64,000 nt of DNA from Nereocystis luetkeana (GCA_031213475.1 JARUPZ010000026.1:1442501-1506500), one strand, 5' to 3'. Counted from the first letter of the stretch, positions 45,212 through 58,539 are shown. Notes: generated by a model not told the origin, from the letters alone. Made by a program: numbers and translations.

Positions 45212-48200
45212 ACGATGAGTGACAAGTATGCCCGCCTTCCATTGAAACTATGCCAAGCGAACGGCGTGGACGTCTGGGTACATATTCGGCGGAGATAGTA
45301 GGATTGAACAAATTGCCTCGACTCTCGTCTTTACACTCATGACTACGTATGGTATGTTTCCAGGCGAGAGCGCCTCGACACACCTTCGCAACAAACTTGC
45401 AGGCAGCAACATCGTCAGCACAAGTTGGCTGTTCTGGAAGTCTCTACAGCACGAATATGGATTTAGGGGTATACTACCAAAACTACGGATGATTTCTCCA
45501 GTCTGCGTAAATACATCTAACCTGGCAGCGTTACAATTTTTCCACAACGAGGCTACTCGTTTGGGCTACTCTCAGAATGTAAGGAGTCTGTAGGTCTGTT
45601 GGCAAGGCCTCGGAAATCCTCCTCTGTAACACAAACGAGAATAGAGACAGCTAATGGCGGAAGTATTCCAGAGCTGGAATAGTCTTCGCGTGAAGAGTGG
45701 AGCGCATTGCGAAGTGATAAAACACGTGAAATTTATCACAGGCAGGGGTAGGTGTCAGCTGTTTGGACCTTCGATGTGGTAGGAAACGATAAATACCGCG
45801 TACGACCGAGCGAGTCATGAACGGATGTGGGCGGCAGATATTGGCTTCTGGACCATGTCATGTTTGCGTACCTGAAGCCTTGTGTATCGGAAAAAAAGAG
45901 CTGGGGCGCCGGGAGAAACTAAGCTTTCATCGCCACCTACAACCCAAACATTTTCAGTATGGTACCTGAAAGAAGCTCTTCGAACCGCTGCTGAGTGCCA
46001 GCCGATTCGTATACCTAAACAAGCTGACGTCCCCTGTTGGTCTGGATGACCCGCTCCTGGGAGAGACGGGTGTATTGCTTGCGCAGTAGCTTGTCTGTTG
46101 TGCCTGGTATTGGCAGACGGTTGGCTGCGATTAGCTGGACGGTCGATACGTTGAAACGGCAAGGTAAATACACCTTGACGGTAATACGTGAAAGAGTGTA
46201 TTTAAGAGAAACCCATCTACACTGGTCGGTAAAGAGAGCCTAGCACTTACCATGCAACCTCGAGATCTGTATGGTTTGCGTAGTTTCGCAGGGGCAACGA
46301 TTTATAGAACTTGATGTCCGCGTTTCAGAAGAATCAATAATACACGCAACGGGGGCGTGCGTCACTGCTATTGGCATCCACACAAAAGGGCACCTCCTGT
46401 ATGGATCAGGGTGTGGCAAGTACACACACCCCTTAGCCGTTCGTGGTAGCTCTTGTATCACCACCCTCCACAACACGTTCGCTTCCTTTAGTTAGAGTTT
46501 GGCTCACACCAACCCTACTCATGCAACATGTGCTGACGTACACCGTTCTCCAAATATCTGTGTTGCTCTTTAAATAGTTGTTCGAATGGTGCCGGGAATA
46601 AAACGTGCCTGCCTCGTCGATAGGCATCTATATCATTCCCTTATCACCATGTCGAAATATCCCGTGGCGGTCAATGCCATTGGGTCAACCTTCCTGCTTT
46701 GGTTTCATCTACAAAATTGGGTAACGGGTCCTGACATCATTGAGAGGTACACATCTAGCCCATTCGAGTTGCCCCGTGCACAACTGCGTTACGGAGTTAC
46801 TTGACCAACCAGATTGTTTGCGTTTGATGACATCGCCTGCATGTCTTCGTCATTTGAGTCAACATCTTGCCCACATCTGGACGGACCCCAAAAGCCCGAC
46901 AGGATCGTTGGTTGTGCATGCCAACCATTCTTCGCGTATTTCGTGTTTTTCAAAATCGAGAGACTTAAGCCGAGGAGGGTGTCTTCTTATCCTCTCTCGT
47001 TAATACGTGCCCCATCCTACCCACCTCTGTCGGGTTTAAGCCTGTCTGTCATCGCCGGCATTACGGAGAATGCCGTTTTCAACATTTCCTTCTTGACGAC
47101 ATCCTCACGGTGTTTCGGGTAGATTATGTGAAACATATGCACAACATGTCCTGCAGTGCCCGTGTCAACCGAACAGATCTTTGTGATAGCGGAGAATCGT
47201 TCCGATAAAGTGAATTGCAGGCCACTCGAGCTTTCCGTTCTACCCTGCTCCCTAAGAATGTTTTGGAATGGTGGGTTCCGACCCCTTCTCCCTTCACTCC
47301 TTCTATTTTCCATCCGTCTATTTACTGATTGCTCCCTCTGTCAAGTTCAGTTAAAATTATTTTTGACAAAACAAAAATAGATGTCAATTAAACCATTGTC
47401 GGTGAAACATGAACGAAGAGAAGCACTGGCCCGGACAGGCAATTATTTTTTGTTTCCCAGGGGTTGCGTCCCACACAGACTACAGCGTAACGGCTTTTGA
47501 TTTGCTTACTGTTCTCTGAATGCCGACCAGGCAGTCTCTCGTCGCGTTTCACCCGGCCCGTACTGTACCTCGTGTGTTCAAGACACGTTGGAAACCCGGT
47601 CATTACCGTCGTACATCTCAGAGTGTGTGTATCTAGTGCACGCTGTGCCTGTACTGAATATTGTCCCTGCTGTAGGAAGATCCGGCATAGGTCATCACAA
47701 GCATTGGCATCTACATTTAACAAAAATCACCGCGGTATGGTAATACATGATATCCCTTGTATTTCTCCTCCACTATCGCAGGGTAATTACGGCTGCGGAC
47801 CATCAACCTTCCGGAAAATGGCTTCCCAATATTATTTCGGGGTGCCTAAACACGAAGTGATCCGGGACAAAAGGATCGTTCGACTGCTAATTTATTATTT
47901 TTTTATCAACGTGTGCCGACAGCAGAAACTTTTGATCATAGGTAAAATGTGCTGTGGTAGGAGGTACGAGAGCTTGTAAACCAAACCCAATTTTCCACAT
48001 GAACCGTTCGTTCCGCCCAACGATACTCAACATTCGCGGACAAGGGGTTGGGTCGACTCGATAGAATGCCAACATGCAAGTTCTTGCCGCACGGATGGGG
48101 TGGCCTGCTGCGTGGGAACTCCGTTCGTCAAGAGGTTTGCTTTGGTCAAAAGCCTCTCCGTGCTTTTCTTCGGAAGGACGGGACCTTAACGTGTGGTTTG

Positions 48201-50064
48201 ACGACGTTGTCGGCGTTTCGCCCCAATTTCTGTGTATTGGTTCCCGGAGTGCTGTTTGGTTTTCAAACATCAGCCTCGCTTTCTAGTGCTCTGTTTCTTT
48301 GTTGATGCCTCGTAGTTCACGCACATACGTGTTGTATGACGTCAAAGAGGCAGAAATGAGCTTTCGTACCACAATAGACTCCGTGGCAATATTGTAAGTA
48401 TGCAGTCGTAGCGCGAGTTTGTTGATGCGTCCAGTGGACTTTGTGATCTTGTTTTCTTCAGTTTGTTCTCGATGTTGGTTGTTGAATGCTATGTATATGT
48501 CTTGTCTCCCCATTGCGTAATATCTCAGTACAACCTCTATATCCTTGCTGACTACGCATCTTGCGTCACAGAGATAGATGCTTGCTGTTTTATTCGAATG
48601 TGAATTGATTGTTTCTAACATCGGTGTGGAGCCTGTATAACCTTACGAACGCTAAAGACACCTAACAACACAATCTTCCTCGAAATACCCACTTCATAGC
48701 ACACGAAAGGAACATGCTCTTCACGAGTGTGCCCCCTATACCCATGTGCTGGGCTTCGGTGAATAATTTTTTCCCTCTGTTGATCAATCGGCCTTGATGG
48801 CGCCTAAGAACGAGTTGCGGGGAAAAGGGTATTATAGACATACATCGCTAAATAACCTGCGCAGTCGCGGCCTGTCACGCCCTGTCCATGCATACCAACC
48901 ATGAAGAGGGACGTGTTGCATCGCCTGACCTGCCTCGGCAGTCAGAGGACAGTCTGTTTCCGACCACACTAGCCTGTTCAAACTAAAGAGAACGTCTGGA
49001 AAACATATTCAATACATGCGACCAACCCCTGTTCGGTTGGTTCCGTTTCTATTTTGACCTTCGTACGTGTGTAATAAAATGTTGGGATTATCCAATCTAG
49101 GGCTAGCACACATAGCCCACAGTCAACAACGAGCAATATCATGTTTGAACGGAATAACCAGATACCAGGTACTTCGTAAGACGCGTTCTATGATACAGGG
49201 AACACATTTCCGCTACAAACAAACATTGAAAGACGAGACTCCTTGACCCACAATCGCCGAAATGCCAATCTTCTTCGGACAAAATCGTTTGTGTATAACT
49301 GTTTTTCATCGGGATGGAACTCCAGGTTTGCCGATGTGAGCTTTCGGGTGAGGTATGGAGCTTCTCAAGTGAGGAGCTGCACATAAACTTTGGTGAGCTT
49401 CTATCGTAAATCGCCTCGAAAGATTCAAACTTTTTGCGGGAACCTATTCATACCCGTTTCATGACATAACATTGGGTGCTACAGGACTCGACCTCTACAT
49501 TTCTGCAGCTGGTAGCAGTGTAGGCCTCACATCCCATCTCACTAAACCTATTTGCTACTGTACACAAACTAGGTGTATTCTGGTTCAGGCTTTTCTTTGG
49601 AGCTCTCTGTCACTGGTTCATCGATTTTATGGAGTTCATGCATTTTGTAAGTAACACCCGTACATACGTTTTTTTTTTTAATATCCTGATGCTGTTGGAG
49701 AGCCGAAAAACGGCGACGCGATCGGACACTACACGGCTTTCGTTTCTCACTAATTGAAAACTAGGCTCCTCGCTGTACAACTTTAGAATAGCTATGCCGC
49801 CCATGAACAGTTTAGAGATGCGGTGTATAGGCTTGTCTCCGTCAAATCAACATCCGAACTCGACCAATATCAAGTATTCACCTTCGTTCCTGGGGCTGCC
49901 TTGAATTGGTGTGAAATATCCGGGTACATACGACTCGTGCAACTGATCTATATGTTGCGAACCGATGTAAGTATCGGTGTGTACTCGTTGTTGGGTACGT
50001 CGACGGGCATACCTCCCCCATTCCCCTTTTATCGATGTCTAGGTTATCCTCAGTCATGATGGAG
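45212..50064. other. About 4.9 kb without supportable genes
   Basis: Many short frames are present. The frame at 47497-47979 (+, 160 codons) and those at 46586-47122 (+) show no domain. A short block at 48165-48286 matches 34.7 kb at protein level. A palindrome-bearing repeat at about 49340-49385 also occurs at 26244-26285 in reverse orientation. Confidence 0.4.
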
Positions 50065-53000
50065 CTACATCCAGTAGTAATTGAGGATCCATTTAAACGA
50101 AGTACAGAACCCTATCCAGAAGGTTAAAATATTGCAAAGGACTGTCGCCATGGTCCAGAATTCGACCCTTCGCCTGTCTCTCAAGATGTCGGAGGCAGGC
50201 TTAGCGAACGCTTCAAATCTCGTACCTAGAAGCTTCGGGTCAGCCAGCATTAAAACGCAAACAAGCCAGAACGACGGGGATACTATGTAGCCAACAATTG
50301 TTAATACTGTAGGGGCGTTGTCCCAGCCACCCCCGGGCCAAGAACAGCCAATTACGTAAAGTGCGGAAGTTAGCCAGTACCCAATACCCCACCCGATCAG
50401 GAGAGAAGGCACACGGGAACCCTTGCAACTTCTCCAGACCTCTCTACCACACCCGTTTCCTACCGACGAATATGGTGGTTCCGGGAGGCCCGTAACGCAT
50501 TCGTTTACTGGAAGAAACCAACCAATCACCTTCATGACAAGCCCGGTCACGAGCACCGCGTTCACGTATGCCAAGGCCAGTTTGTTGTTGGTAATAACTA
50601 GGCTATAGTCATCGTCTCCAGCGACGTTTGCGGAGAACGTCAATGCAACAGGAAACCCATGCTCGTCGCCAAAAAAAAACACGCTGGCGATTCCGTGAGC
50701 CGTCCACAAGGCGAAGCTGAAAAAGAACCAGGGCTCGTCTTTGATGCGTTCTGTTGCCTGCTTCATGGAGGCGTTCAAACCTTGCCGAAGCCTAGTATCT
50801 ATAACACCGAACGTTGGCTCATCTACGTCCTTTATCATCTCAGTAAATGAATCGCAAGCAGTTCCGATAATCGAGCTCAATAGAACAGAGGACAGCGTAA
50901 CGGCCGCTGGGTTGATTCCCCAAACAAACCACGTCGGGAATGTGTCGACCACGTCATGATTTTGTTTGAGGAACGGCGATGCGCCCCCGACGTACAAGAT
51001 TGCGATCAGCGCCAGAGCGAAGCTGATAGAGATGGACTGTATCGCCCAGAAAAGGCGCCATTTTTGAGGAACTGCCAAAAATATTTTGAGCGCCTTCTCA
51101 TCCTGATTTAGCAACGACGCATCACGTAGGGAAGGGTAGACGCTAAGAAGTTTAGATGTACGTAATCAATACATGTCAGTCAAACCTGGTACACGTAGGA
51201 TATTTATATAAAACCCAGAAGTACACATTCCTACTCTAATTGAATCCCGATCGAATTGAACGTACTCCGCGTGATTAAAGTTCCAGACTGCGTCGCTCAC
51301 ATTTACAGACTAAGTGATGTGTAATGTATTTATTTTAGTGGTACGACGCTGATAGGTATTGATACCGACGTAAGGAGCGAAATATCCATTGTACTACTGT
51401 AGTTCAAAGATGGCCGCTTCCAGAGCGAACGGTAGACGCATTTTGAAGTACGTCCAACCAATAGCAGAATGCCAAACCGATGACCACACAGGTGGCCCGT
51501 GAATCTACATGACAACGCTTGAACGACGTGTGCATCTGCTCTACAGCTAAAGCCTTATGCAAGAGCCAAGATTACGTGAACGCCAAGATTCCAACTGGCG
51601 GGTGTTAAGTGCATTGATTTCACGTCTGGATGTGTCTCCTCAAACGGCTTATCAATCTAAAGGTACGCACGACACGCTTGAGGACATTTGATTGATTGAT
51701 TACCTTCCACGATCGAACGCCTACGTGTCGGGGTCGGTCAAAACACCGTTTAATTTTTATCGCTCTATTATGACGAAAACACAAAATATGTTTGTTCTTA
51801 CTTGCATAGATACGGTGTCAAGTGCAAGCACTGCCCCTAGCGGCATCATGCTACTCGTACGAATGCACAGAAGACGATTTCGGGACGACGTCGATTTCCC
51901 TTTCAAACGTGATATATGTTGACGTTTAATAATGCGTATTCGTGTGGTAAAGCTCGTGTGCAAGGGAGAATAGTTATTTATCGACCGTCCTGCTGTACTT
52001 GCCAGATCTGCGATGAAAAGGACGGTCACTGCATTCAGCACAACCGAGGCACTGTCGTCTGACGTGGACACGAGCACCGTCATGGCTGCAACCACCATTA
52101 CTCCATGCACGAGGAGAAGGCCAACGCCGAACGCGCGATGACCAGGACTTGACCCATCCACCAGTAGGGAGAAGCCAGCGAACAAATCGTGAGTCGTGGA
52201 AGAGATCAGCAGGTACATGGCCCCGGTCACTGTTGGCAAAAGAAAGCCGGATTTCCCACTGTGGTCACCAGAGCTCCCAGTGTCGTCGTAGGGCGCACTT
52301 CCAGCTAGCTCGATGAGCATGACATAAGCAAACCCTTGCATCTGGACAGAACACGAGTTCGGCGGTTAGCTCTGTGTCTGATCAGATAGAGACCTCAACA
52401 TACTCCGGCAGTTTCAGGTTCTCAACCGTACTACGTTTCACTGCCGCCTTGATGTTAACATCGAAGCATACAGGTCGGGCGCTGGCTACGAAATAATGGG
52501 CAACACGTGTTAAAAAATAATTGGCTGGCTTACTCAATATTGCCCGAATACCGATAGTGTTTGGCTGTCGTGTCTTGGGACATCTAGACCGTACTCGTGT
52601 TTTGCGTGCATTCTCGGTCGAACGTAGTTGCGGGTTAAGAGCGGAGGTCTGTAGAGACCTTGAGACGACGTTAAAAGCGGCGAGACTGTAGCGAGCATCG
52701 TAGACTCAAAATCCTGGAGCAACGCTAATGCAACAGGGAAAATGGTATAGGCGTCAATCAATCAGAGGATTACGTCGGTGGAACTCGGTTAGAGTCAGTC
52801 ACCATCTTGATGTTCGAGCGTTAACGTGCGAAAACACTCAGAAATGCACGTAGTCAAGGCTAAAATCGGTTGTGTGATGCTATCCGAACCTATCTCGTCA
52901 AGATAAGAATAGCCGCCGAATAGGAAAATCACAATGCCCGAGTGGTGTTCGATGCTGGACAGGCATTATTGACAACCGTCGTCACCAGCGATAAACACTT

Positions 53001-53352
53001 TGCTTCTGACGATTGCAAAATATGTGTGAATTTGTTTCGTCCGTCACACACAGCCAAAAGTACCCCACCCCGCTGTAGTGGTCTGCAGATAACTTGCTAA
53101 CAGCACTTTTCTCTGACACACGTCTTGGAGGGCACTAAGGAATCCAGCTGCTGATTCCCATATTTTTTCCCAGCCGCCATAGAACAGGCGCGACCTAGGT
53201 TCCTCTATTATTCGCCCGCGTCACTTTGTCTCACTCACAAAGAGTATGATCCAACCGATGAGCCTATCGGATAACTTGATGTCGTCGTCCTCATCGTCGG
53301 TTTTCTCGCCGCACGCCCAGAGGTAGATTGAGTCAGAAAGATGGCGTCGCAT
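50065..53352 (-). CDS. Multipass membrane protein of unknown function, three exons (paralogue B)
   Basis: Exons on - are 53352-53239, 52341-52003 and 51102-50065, giving about 496 residues. Exon 1 is 38 codons (MRRHLSDSIYLWACGEK ...), exactly as in paralogue A. Intron 1 begins GTGAGT. Intron 2 begins GCAAGT, a GC donor, at the place where A has GTGAGT. Both acceptors are CAG before ATGCAAGGG and GATGAG, as in A. The protein has about eleven hydrophobic segments and shared blocks such as NPAAVT, VPSLLIGWGIGYW and DRRRVEFW. It lies inverted relative to A, 21 kb away. No function is assigned. The frame is open upstream of 53352, so extra 5' exons are possible. Confidence 0.72.
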
Positions 53353-54754
53353 ACGAGGAGAAATACTTCCTGCATCGATCCATCCGACCTCTGGTTTTCG
53401 GACTGCGCGAACAACACATTAAGTGGACGGTTTCAAGGTGTTATTTATGACGGCGGGCGATTATGAAACTTGGAACGTGCCGTTTTTCAAGGCGACATCT
53501 GTCATGTTATTCTTGTTTCATGAAATGTACATGAAGATCGTTCTTGCTGTTCTGCTGGAAATGCGTTTGCCAATTCTTGTTTGTGTCGTATCGCTACCAG
53601 AGCGCGCTGGATGCGACAAGGCCTGTTGCAGCATGCGCGCAAGATAGCCCCGCACTTGAGTGACGGTTCGGTCGTGTTGTTCGACGCATCGAATGCCAAC
53701 CACGCGAAGACACGATATGACATGACTGTCCTGAGCCGTCAAATGCCCCGTTAACCTCGCGCGCGCTGTGTCTGAATGTCGTCATAAAGTCTGGTGGCTA
53801 GTTAACCGCCCACCCAACAAGTACATGAAGGGCCAGGTAGCCAGTGATCATATATATACGAAGTACAGCTACATCGGTATGACTGCTATATTAAATATCA
53901 TGAATCTTTGATTCCGATGGCTTGCTAAACATAACCTCGATGAATCGCCGTCGCTGTATCACACGTTTTCTAACTCAAAGGCATGTCATGTAAGCGGCTG
54001 CGGGGCGTGCTGGGGTTTTATGCGGTATATACAAATCCAAATAGATCATCTACAAGCTGGTTTTTGTTGTGCAATGCAAGGAAAAATGAACGGCGGTCTC
54101 TGCCGACGAACCTGGCTTTGTTTGAGGTTTGGGTAGACAAGTTATGTCGATGTCGACAACTATCCTTGACTCCAAGTGTCTTTCGTAGGGACTCTACCAT
54201 GTGGTGCAGTTTTTCTCAACACGTAGTATTTTACATTTTGAATTTTCTGTGGATTAATGGCCAGCAAACGAAGAACACGAAACGGCCATAATAAAAGTGG
54301 TAAAATTTAAATTTAAGGATTGCACGTTTTACCCATCGACGCGGCGCTCCTGGAAGTAAAGCGAAAGGCAAGCAGGACTAACATCTCCCAGTTTTTGAAA
54401 CCGGTGAATATTGACGAAGAAGTTTTGTTTCGATTTGGGCAGCCTACAGCAATACTACCCACCGGGTTTGAACAACCGTAGACTACGTATAACACAAAAC
54501 AAAAACGTCATATTATGCCCGGGTAAACATTTTTAATTTCGAAAAAAGCAAGAAATCGTCTAATTGCGAATGCCAAGAACGCCCTGTCGATGGGTTTGAT
54601 GCGTCATATTTTTATTAGAAATCGACCTCATTTTCTATCAGAATTTCACGTTTTTCAATGAAAGAACAACACAATATATTGCCCCGACTAAGCAGATGAC
54701 TATATTTGACACACAAATTGAGAGCTATGTCTGTGAATATTCGAGGACCTTAAA
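53353..54754. other. Upstream region of paralogue B, no gene recognised
   Basis: All three minus-strand frames are open at about 53500-53790, which could hide an untranslated or first exon of paralogue B, but no conserved block with the upstream side of paralogue A is visible. The rest is AT-leaning sequence. Confidence 0.35.
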
Positions 54755-55090
54755 CAATCTGGGAGAAGGGATCTATAGGTTGGTAGGCTGTTCGGATGTT
54801 ATGGTTCCTGTTGGGATCATAGCACGTGCGAAGATCCAACCCAACCGCTGACTTTAACCCTAACCCTAACCCTAACCCTAACCCTAACCCTAACCCTGAC
54901 CCCAAATCGCAGCCGAAACGGGCCAAACCTCGCCATAAACGAGGCTACGCCGAGTTTGCATCGAACCAGGAACTTTCTCAGATAGATGCGGACGACAATT
55001 ATTCCGAAGTGCAGACCACGCTAGACATTTTTCAAGTTAAAAACACCCCTAAAGATCCCTTCTCCTAGACTGCTAAACCTACTCGAATGT
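54755..55090. repeat. Dispersed repeat with interstitial (CCCTAA)n (copy 2)
   Basis: This segment is homologous to 14469-14805. Its hexamer tract at 54855-54897 has about seven near-perfect CCCTAA units, followed by CCCTGA. A short frame (54826-55068, +) reads through as NPNPNP and is likely fortuitous. Confidence 0.7.
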
Positions 55091-57302
55091 TTGGTGCTTC
55101 TTCAACATATCTCTGCCTAAGAGTACTTTGAGCGAAATGCTAAGTAAACGATACGAGGAGCCGGCAGGACAGATTGGTTGCAGTCCAGGCGTGATACGTG
55201 CACTTTGGAGCCCGTCGCAATGATTCAAATACTGTGCTTGGGCCGGAGTGAATATGAAGATTTTCATGGTTTGAGTTTCAGAGGCCATAATCTGTACCAG
55301 GTACGTACTTACCGGCTACATTATGTCTGTTTCCTCCTGAGAGTCTCATGACCACACAGCCTCGGCATATATATCCCAGGTACCCAACAAGAAACAGGCA
55401 AGCAATCCAACCAACACAAAGCTACGGCCCACACGCCGTGCTCCTGCGACACTTTTATACGCGCTGTACCGCTGTGGTGGCTGGATGTGGTTATCGGAGA
55501 CTGCGATCTATCTGTAATTCAATATTCACCTCTTTGTACTGCGTGAGCTATGTGCGGTAGATCCACGCACACTCTGGACGGAAATGTAAGGACCACTGGG
55601 ATAATACATGAGTACCTCAACGTTTTTGACGTGTTTTGCTTTTGAGCTGAGGAATCCATGAGAAATCTCAACATCAGAAAACACGGAGAAAACACTAGTA
55701 ACGTTGCAACCTCGCCTAGCACCGCTAGCAGTAACGAGTCATATCACGCGCGTGTCGCGGGTTTGTGGTGTACTGTTCTGTGTCGTTGTTTTATCTGAGG
55801 CTGCATTCCGTCATTCAGTCATCAGCACCCCTCTCTCTCCTGCTGTGGTGTTGTGCATTTGTGTGCGGTGTGTCATGCGCGCCTCTAAAAGGAATACGAT
55901 GCACTCTTAATCATGGTGGAAAAGTAAAATTGTGACGATGCTAGATATATTTGGACTTGAAGGCGTGAAATCGATCCACGCAGAGATCACGATTTTCTTT
56001 TTTTTGTATTGTGGTGCAACATGGCGCGTGTTCGACCCTTGCAGAGATCATGCCTTCTCTTTGCGCTTTTGTTTCGTTATTTTTTTGTATGATATACATG
56101 ACCCGGACACCACAGACGACAAACGCCACATGAGCAGTACAGACCACGTGCTGCATCCAGCTGGCTATGATGCTGTACACGACTGCCGTCAGCCAGCTGA
56201 GGATTAAGGAACATCATGGGTGCGCGAAAGTTTTTTCACGCTGTTTTACTGCGTATTTCAAATAATAGTTGCTTTTAATCTCACCCTGCGATCTATCTGC
56301 AGAGCTGGGATTCTCTGCTGTTGTTGTGTGATGCATGGATGGTGCCACATGCACGACTAACGCTGCTGCAGCACGGTCTTCGTGGGCGTCCGATTGTGGT
56401 CCGAGAGTTCGAGCCCCTTCCTTGTTGTAGGTGTATTAATATTTACACCCCGCGAATAACGTCACACTCGAATAGTGCGTGTCTACGTTGAGGGGCTACA
56501 CGGGGAACGCCGCCACGTGCCAACATAGGGTTAGTACTGCAGGGGCAATCACGGTCACGCCTCGAAACGGGGTTAAGTGGAAAACCACGAATGTGCAAAC
56601 TCCACAACTTTATGATTCTGCTCGATCTCTCCCAGCTCTGGTACAGCAACAATTTTGGTTATTATACTAACACTCTAACACCACGTTACCAGTTGACCAT
56701 CTACGTACGCTATCACTCTATTATTCCCTGAGTGATAGTCGCACGTTTTACTGACCGATAGAAATATACAACAAGCACATTTTTAAGAGTGATGTAGACA
56801 AATTACCGTACAGTTACGTTACCCTGTCAGTCAGCTCCAACATTTATAGCAATAATACGTCTACTACCAACAACACGCTTTTAAGACATACATGTTGCAG
56901 TGGCAAGCACTACCATCAAGAGCACTACGCTATTTTCGACCCCCCGTCTCATTGCTATGGGGCCGGATAACGAAACATTCAACCTACGATTGGAACACTA
57001 CAGTCCCCCCCCCGGCCTATACGTCGCAATATGTTTCGGTGTTAGGGTTCAAGCGGAGGTCTCTCCACTATACTGATACGGGGTTATAATTTGATATCAC
57101 CTAATTCTCACCCTGTTGCCATAACAATCAATCTGGGTCGAAGTCGTTTCAAGATGGGGATTATTACGCTTTGGGTCTTCTTCTCGACCTATCACCGTGT
57201 CGTTCTGGCGATAAGAGTGGAGCGGGATCGCGAAGTAACGTAACGCAGCCGTGGTGTCCAATTTCGCTGAGGTTCCGGTAGTTAACGACCTTAACACAGG
57301 CT
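55091..57302. other. Stretch without recognisable genes
   Basis: Only short unassigned frames are seen. Confidence 0.4.
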
Positions 57303-57502
57303 CTACACCTTATCCTCAGGGGGCGACGACAACGAAGCTTTTTCCCGGTCAAGAGATGCATCCACGTTTTCCAAATAAATGTCATACCAAGGGATAATGA
57401 TTGATATTTCCGCAAAAAGGAAACACCTAATAAATAGCAAGTCTCGCCAGTACGTTGCCCATCTATAACACCAGTACATTTTCCATCCGTCCGTAGCGTT
57501 AT
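57303..57502 (-). CDS. Candidate last exon of an unknown membrane protein
   Basis: The segment follows a plausible acceptor (TTTAGCAG at 57503) and reads to a TAG at 57305-57303. The peptide has Trp/Tyr-rich hydrophobic sequence (WATYWRDLLFIRCFLFAEI) then a charged tail. Its entry phase (1) matches the exit phase of the candidate exon at 60221-60112. The link is speculative because about 2.6 kb lies between them. Confidence 0.25.
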
Positions 57503-57720
57503 CTGCTAAATCGCACGTGCCAACCAACACAGGAGATAGCTTTATTTCCTATCTTAGAAGTTATTCGTTTGACGGATGTGATAATATTATGACCTCTGAT
57601 AGTACCCTGACATTATTCCGCTTCATATGGGCTGCTGCTGCGACTGACAAAAGGACCAACATCAACGTTGTATAACTCATATACGTTATCCCTCAGTCGA
57701 GTGTTGTTGCGATAGTCACT

Positions 57721-57770
57721 ATATCGGGGGGGCATGTTTTTCAGGACCAAATATGCATAATAAAAGTACT
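57721..57770 (+). mobile_element. Possible half-remnant of the 105-bp MITE
   Basis: A CGGGGGGG run followed by AGGACCAAATAT and AATAAAAGT resembles the left half of the MITE. The other inverted repeat is missing. Confidence 0.3.
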
Positions 57771-58191
57771 ATCAGGTAGAATAGAGTGTGTGTGTTTCTT
57801 TTTTACTCTTACTCCTCCAAACATTCTCTCGAGGTAACTTTTCGGGGTAATTTTTAAAAAAAACGCGAAAAAGTACTTCAGCGAAGTCAGGATTTCATCA
57901 AAAGTTGCGGTAACTTTTTGCTCTCTGTCTTATTGGCCTACACGCACCGAGTATTATCCCGACGCAGAACGCATCATCTCAAATCTCGAAGGATCAAAAC
58001 ACCGAGCATCTTCCATGCCACCAGGCTGCTTGCTGTACGCATCACGACAACCGCTGGGAGCACAGAAGCTCGAGAGGTAGGTAGGTGTAGATTGAGTATA
58101 GCGCGCACGAGCTGCGTTGGATTCCGCCAGCGGGGCTCCGCCGCTGCTATGTAGGGTACACGCTCTCGCCTGCTCGGTGACGGCGTGGAGG

Positions 58192-58383
58192 ATGCTTCGT
58201 TCCATGAAAGGACTCGCAATCACACTCGTTTTCGTACACGTGCTCGCACAGAGCGCGACAGCTCGTTTATCCTTTCGATTCCACCACACTGGCGCAGCAG
58301 CATCAATAATAATAGCGGCGGCGGCGGCGGCGGCAGCAGTGGTCGAGACAGAGGCGGCAGAGCGGAACCCGCCGGCGCTGTGA
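58192..58383 (+). CDS. Candidate signal-peptide exon / small secreted protein
   Basis: From ATG 58192 or 58204 the frame gives a classic signal peptide: MKGLAITLVFVHVLAQ followed by SATA, a probable cleavage site. A short Ala-rich low-complexity tail from a GGC repeat follows, and the stop is at 58381-58383. It may be the first exon of a longer gene, but no clear donor is seen. The surrounding sequence is GC-richer with CAG/GGC repeats, which fits a gene's 5' region. The function is unknown. Confidence 0.3.
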   Translation: MLRSMKGLAITLVFVHVLAQSATARLSFRFHHTGAAASIIIAAAAAAAAVVETEAAERNPPAL

Positions 58384-58539
58384 CGTGGGTAGGCTGAGCG
58401 CAGCAGGACCAGGAGCGGCAGCAGCAGTAGCTGCAGCAGACAATAAAAAAAGGGAAGCTGTCTGGTGCTGGTGCTGGTGCTGACGCTGTTTATTTTGGAT
58501 ACTCAAGCTGCCTCTAGCTAGCTGCGGGAAAATTAGCGC

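Noticed and set aside
54826..55068. Protein with NPNPNP repeat
   Set aside because: The repeat comes from translating CCCTAA hexamers of an interstitial telomere tract.
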